From Canna indica (taxonomy: Eukaryota; Streptophyta; Magnoliopsida; Zingiberales; Cannaceae), in contig CP136890.1 in NCBI GenBank assembly GCA_034359265.1, positions 70,991,501 through 71,055,500 of the forward strand: a stretch of 64,000 nucleotides of DNA, in the 5' to 3' direction. Made by a program: the position numbers and the translations under genes. Shown here piece by piece: positions 58,922 through 64,000 of this stretch (within the stretch, counting starts at the first letter, position 1; every line of letters begins with the position of its first letter). The notes below the pieces were generated by a model. That model was not told where the DNA came from. It did not search any database and saw nothing but the letters and a program-made list of their open reading frames with translations.

Positions 58922-61747
58922 ATGAGCGTTGTGGGATTTGATGTTGGGAACGAGAGCTGCATTGTTGCGGTGGCACGGCAACGCGGCATTGATGTGGTTC
59001 TGAACGATGAATCAAAGCGCGAGACTCCTGCAGTTGTCTGCTTCGGTGAGAAGCAGCGGTTTATTGGTACTGCTGGGGCTGCATCCACTACGATGAACCC
59101 CAAAAACTCGGTCTCGCAGATCAAACGCCTTCTCGGTCGGAAGTTTTTGGATCCAGAGTTACAGAGTGACATACAGTCTTTCCCCTTCAAAGTTACTGAA
59201 GGACCTGATGGGTTCCCGCTGATCCATGCGAACTACCTTGGGGAACAGAGGACATTCACTCCCACCCAAATTCTTGCAATGGTTCTCTCCGATTTAAAGA
59301 GCATTGCGGAGAAGAATCTATGTGCTGCAGTGGTGGATTGCTGCATTGGAATTCCAATCTACTTTACTGATCTACAAAGAAGAGCCATGATGGATGCTGC
59401 TACTATTGCTGGCCTGCGTCCTCTTCGCTTGTTCCATGAGACCACTGCTACTGCATTGGGTTATGGTATCTATAAGACCGACTTGCCAGAGAACGAGCAG
59501 CTGAACGTGGTTTTTGTTGATGTAGGTCATGCAAGCATGCAGGTCTGCATTGCTGGCTATAAGAAGGGACAGCTGAAGATCTTGGCACATTCTTATGATC
59601 AGTCCCTTGGTGGCAGGGATTTTGATGAAGTTCTTTTCAGGCATTTTGCAGCCAAGTTCAAGGATGAGTATAAAATTGATGTGTATCAAAATGCTCGGGC
59701 TTGTCTCAGACTGCGGACTGCTTGTGAGAAGCTAAAGAAGGTTCTAAGTGCAAACCCAGAGGCTCCGCTAAATATAGAGTGCTTGATGGATGAGAAGGAT
59801 GTGAGAGGTTTTATCAAGAGAGAAGAGTTTGAACAGATCAGCAAACCCATCTTGGAGCGCGTCAAGAGGCCTTTGGAGAAAGCTCTTTCCGAGGCTGGGC
59901 TTACTGTGGAGAATATTCACTCAGTTGAAGTTGTTGGGTCAGGGTCCCGTGTTCCAGCCATTATCAAGATTTTGACAGAGTTCTTTGGTAAAGAACCGAG
60001 GCGAACCATGAACGCTAGTGAGTGTGTTGCTCGGGGCTGTGCCCTTCAATGTGCCATTCTAAGCCCCACATTTAAAGTTAGGGAATTTCAGGTACTTATT
60101 CTTTTACACTTCTTTATTTAGTTTTCTAGTGTTAATTTAAGTCTCAGTTAATATAAAGTTTCCTAACTTAACTTCCTCCTGTTGACTGGAAAATGATTTA
60201 ACATGCTTTCTTCCAGGGTTTACACTGTCCGATTCCTAGTTGAGTGATGTAGACCATCTATAATACAGACATCAAATCATCTGGCTCTTCCTCTTCTCCA
60301 CTGCTTTTCTTCTTTGTCAGATCATTAAAACTTGCTAGTTCATTATTCAGTGCTTGTTATCTGACTGCCTTAGGTCATTATTCAGTTCCATGCACCATAA
60401 CCGAGTGAAATCCTTCTGTGTTGGAAAATCTGCATCACATTTGCTAGTTCAAGTTTTCTCAGCTGCATATTTAATAATTTATTATAGTCCATGATATAGC
60501 AAGCACTTCCATCTTTTTGCACCATCATCGACTTCCTGTGTTGTATCAGCTAGTTGTCTGTAGTAAATTTTTGCAATTTCTTAATCCAATTTTCCAACTT
60601 CTAATTGTTTGGGCTTTTTCTGTAAGAATTCATTGGACCAATGTTCTGTGTGTATTTATAGTTTTGGATCAGTAAGATTTTGTTGATGAATAGTTTTTAT
60701 GATTTCAACAGGTGTGGTCATCACAGTTGCATGATTACTTGAAATTAGGCCATCTATTTTATCTTGATAATATAAATAAACACAATTCTCAACAAAATAT
60801 ATGGTGGTCTGTGGTGTAAATATGTCTGCTACTTTTGATGTTTTTTGCGTTTGTACCTTATTTACCCTTTGTATATACTTTGTTTGCAGGTTCATGAGAG
60901 CTTCCCTTTCACAATAGCTTTATCATGGAAGGGTTCTGGTTCTGAGTCTCAGAATGGTGGAACAGACAACATCCAGACTTCAGTTGTCTTTCCAAAAGGG
61001 AACTCACTCCCCAGTGTCAAAGCTATTACAATATTTAGATCTAATACATTCACAATTGATGCTGTATATACTGATGGAAATGATGCACAAGTTCCATTAA
61101 AAATCAGCACTTACACGGTAATTAGTTAATTGAGTAGTTATAGCAAGAACTTTTGGTGATTTCTTTTATGATGCGAGTCATTATTTACAAGAAGTTATAG
61201 AAAATTTAAATAAACAACTTCTATTTTCGTCCTGATTAACATGGTAGTGTCCACTTGTTTCATGGTTATTTCAAATAGTGAAAAATGGGCACTTCAATTT
61301 TAATTGTTTCCATTGACAATTATAATTTTTTTGGCAGATTGGACCTTTTCAGTCTACGACAGGAGAACGGGCTAAGCTGAAAATAAGAGTTCGCTTAAAT
61401 CTCCATGGTATCTTTTCTGTTGAGTCGGCCACTGTAAGTAAAGCTACAAAGTATTCAAATTATATTTTTTTGATGTTCTACTTCTTAGTTTACCCTTTAC
61501 CTTTGGTAAACCTTTTTTTTATCTACAGATGTTGGAGGAGGAGGAAGTTGAGGTTCCAGTGTCAGCTGCAGCAGAACCACCCAAGGAATCTGCAAAAATG
61601 GACACAGAGGAATCTGCTAATGATTCCTCCAAACCTGAAACTGATGTAAACATGGAGGATGCAAAGAACACAACTGATAATTATGCTGGTCAAGCTGACA
61701 ATGGGATACCAGAGTCTGAGAAGCCTGTGCAAATGGAAACTGACAAG
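58922..61747 (+). CDS. Heat shock 70 kDa protein 14/15-like (HSP110 family), 5' part
   Basis: HSP110-type proteins are cytosolic Hsp70 relatives that exchange nucleotide on Hsp70 and hold unfolded proteins. Four exons in phase 0 are visible: 58922-60091 (390 codons), 60890-61117 (76), 61338-61433 (32) and 61529-61747 (73), all with GT/AG borders. Exon 1 is the whole nucleotide-binding domain. It has GFDVGNESC at the first phosphate loop, VFVDVGHASMQV at the second, and VEVVGSGSRVPAI at the adenosine motif; GFDVGNESC in place of GIDLGTT is the HSP110 signature. Exons 2-3 begin the substrate-binding beta domain (VHESFPFTIALSW, KLKIRVRLNLHGIFSVESAT). Exon 4 is the long acidic loop (LEEEEVEVPVSAA...) typical of the family. 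571 codons are present of roughly 850. The rest should lie past the window. No stops or shifts are seen. Confidence 0.95.
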
Positions 61748-64000
61748 GTTTGTAACTTGGTCCTTGTTCATCTTTTACAATGCTTAATTTTGCCCTAAAA
61801 TTGCTTTGGATGTTCTCTTGCCCATTAACATTCAAATATGTTTTAATTATTTCGGCAGTCAATTACACACTTCTTCAATGCTTTGGCTATTATTTTTGTA
61901 TTTCTTTCCAGAATATTTGTAAAAATATTAGAATGAACCAGCAGTAGTTTTTTTCTAAAAATCTAGCATGCTTTGGACAAATCTTACTTTAGGCTGCATT
62001 TGTTCATTGTAAAAATAGCCATGTTAAGTTAGTTTAGCAATGATCAAACTGACCCAGGTTGTTTTCCCATTAGAATGAAGTATACCAACAGTAGTTTTTT
62101 GTGCTTTTAATGGTGTGTAGCTCTTTTGTATCTTATAAGTCATTTGAGATTTGTCTTAACTATATGGTTAGCTAATTTATTTTCTTATATAAGTAGGCAT
62201 TTTATAATGTTAAGTTAGTTTAGCAATGATCAAACTGACCCAGGTTGTTTTCCCATTAGAATGAAGTATACCAACAGTAGTTTTTTGTGCTTTTAATGGT
62301 GTGTAGCTCTTTTGTATCTTATAAGTCATTTGAGATTTGTCTTAACTATATGGTTAGCTATACAAAATAATTCTTCAATTAGTAGATATAGTGTTGTAAC
62401 CTTTCTGAAAACATTAGATTATAAGATTTTGTTAGCAATCAGTTAGAATAAGATTATTGGTGATTTAATTGCAATAGTTCCATATTACTTTCTTTCTTTT
62501 TGAAAGATCTTGCTTGTGCTATGTGAATTGTAAATTATTTGGGTTTGGGAATCAAGTAAAAGGTGATAAGAATTTTGGAGGTCGATCTCCTTGATGTGTT
62601 CCATCCTTTTTATATATTTATTGTTTTCTTTTATTTTCTTTCTTTCTTTTCTTCTTTTGTTCCAGATAGCACTTTTTGTCCTATCACCAACGCACAATCA
62701 TACCCACTCTGGACATGCTTTTAAAATGAGAACACTGTTGTTGCCATGTGCTATATGTACTTTTTACTTGGGAGAAGAAAATGAACCATACAATGACAAA
62801 ATGGACAAGTTAGATTTTGCAGGATACGTTCCAATACCCTGTATATCTATAGTGTTTTTTTTTCTCATGTGTGAACTGTGTTTTGAATTGTGGAAATCCA
62901 ATACTTTCATGATATTATCTTAATTATGTAGTCTCAATTTTTGAACGAGTATTGATGCTAACTATGCTTTTACAGTATTCAAAAGCCTATATTTGATATC
63001 AAATATACAAAAGCTTGGTTAAATTCATCCAATTATTTATGCTAAAATCAAAGCTGACATATGGCATTCTTGATGGACAGAAGAAATGTTTTCACGACTT
63101 CTACTTGGTAGACTTGCCTGAAATTAAGATAACACATAATTTGAACATAGCTTTTATAGTATAAATTTCTATTAAGGTCAGCTAGACTTTTAAAGAGAAA
63201 ATCCTTCATTTCAAATGTTTGTTTTATAAAAAAACTGTTATCTGAATCTTGTTATTTTTTAATTTGTTACTAAAACTGTTCCTCTACAATTTCCAAGTTT
63301 AACACTAAGTTTTATAGATGCACAAAACCGGAGTTACCAGTATCTAAATAGTTATATAAAACTGTGACATTTTCAATTCTTAAATTATTACAGTGCCAGG
63401 TCATTCAGTTAAGAATTTTTGCTGCTACTCAGCTTACTAAGATGGGATATCATCAGTAGCAAATGTTAGCTTTACCAAGTTCCCAACAGAAACTGTTAAC
63501 TGACCTAGTTCCATCTACATAGCTAAAGCCTATCTCTTATATATGGCCAACTCCTGATTCATCCTAGGGATCATTCTTAATTTGATGTTAAACATGGGTT
63601 TCATTCTTAAGTTGAGTGAATATAGGATGCTTCTTTACATCTCATGTCTAGTACTTGATCTTTTTCTTGCCATGCATGTTTTTTAAAAATTGTTTCTAGA
63701 ACTTCTAGGGCTTACAGAAGATTCTGTGTTCTTTACAATTGTAAAAAATGTTTTTAAGTAGTAGTTCTTATTTCGAACTTGCAACATTAGTTGCTTGGTT
63801 TATGATTGTTTTGCTAGTAACATTATTGTTTCAGTGTGTTGATCATTCAGAACAGTTGGTTATTTTAATGAGTGTTCATATTTTTTTCTGAAAGAAAAAA
63901 AAATCTATATTAGCCTTTGTGTCTACTTGTGATTGGACTCCAGTGCTTGTTTCTAATACATGTGATACATGAATGATTGGGGGGTTGTTTGATTTAGTTG
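61748..64000 (+). other. Long intron of the HSP110-type gene, at least 2.25 kb
   Basis: A donor GTTTGT follows exon 4. No stretch up to the window edge encodes the expected next part of the protein (the segment leading into the C-terminal helical domain). The sequence is T-rich and non-coding, apart from short chance frames such as 62591-62923. It contains the duplication described next. Confidence 0.65.
62021..62360. repeat. 154-bp direct duplication in the HSP110 intron
   Basis: Bases 62021-62174 and 62207-62360 appear identical by eye (starting ATGTTAAGTTAGTTTAGCAA, ending TATGGTTAGCTA). They are separated by 32 bp and offset by 186 bp. Lack of differences implies a recent event, or an assembly error. 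Confidence 0.88.

Noticed and set aside
62591..62923. 110-codon frame as the next HSP110 exon
   Set aside because: The sequence is hydrophobic and unlike the expected helical region after the acidic loop; no matching splice phase or similarity.

Overview
This window is nuclear DNA from a flowering plant. The evidence is a spliced HSP110-type chaperone gene at the right edge, an SKP1-like pseudogene, a tRNA-Ala locus, a nuclear copy of the chloroplast psbC gene, and a dense stack of plant transposons: Copia, Gypsy, CACTA, hAT, Helitron and a foldback MITE. The Copia family with the multiple polypurine tracts is Sirevirus-like, which would suit a monocot, but I cannot name a species. Only one host protein gene (58.4-64 kb) looks intact, and it runs off the window.

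Layout: 1-964, right end of a CACTA element with the tail of its second transposase gene. 965-4002, 3' part and LTR of a Sirevirus-like Copia element. 4003-4435, another CACTA end. 4583-5076, SKP1-like pseudogene. 5570-6372, short-unit tandem repeats and the 5' terminus of a Helitron. 6373-21544, a 15.2-kb Helitron on the minus strand carrying Rep-helicase and RPA70-like genes, both broken. Its helicase is split by an approximately 0.9-kb chloroplast psbC insert (NUPT). 21553-22399, LTR fragment. 22400-23176 and 25775-25917, tandem tRNA-Ala units, the third split by a 2.6-kb solo LTR (23177-25774). 25918-30773, Sirevirus-like remnants in both orientations, one containing a 524-bp MITE. 30774-33149, an old Gypsy element with a second copy of itself inserted in its gag. 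33150-33603 and 51256-52846, an LTR-like sequence split by a Copia element (33604-51250), itself split by an 11.7-kb CACTA element (38427-50117). 53259-57964, an hAT element. 57973-64000, promoter and first exons of an HSP70-14/15-like gene.

Most insertions can be dated relative to each other from the sequence. The Copia element at 33604-51250 has the 5-bp duplication CGATC, the CACTA element inside it has TAT, the hAT has the 8-bp TATATGGT, the MITE has the 9-bp TCAATTAAA plus a related uninterrupted LTR copy as an empty site, and the solo LTR has TACAT/TATAT. The transposon genes are nearly all inactivated by stops and frameshifts, so the elements are probably immobile now. The most unusual structures are the Helitron whose 3' end abuts a second Helitron 5' terminus, the psbC fragment in its helicase gene, a repeat array in its 5' region that repeats a splice-donor-like block, and the tRNA-Ala array.
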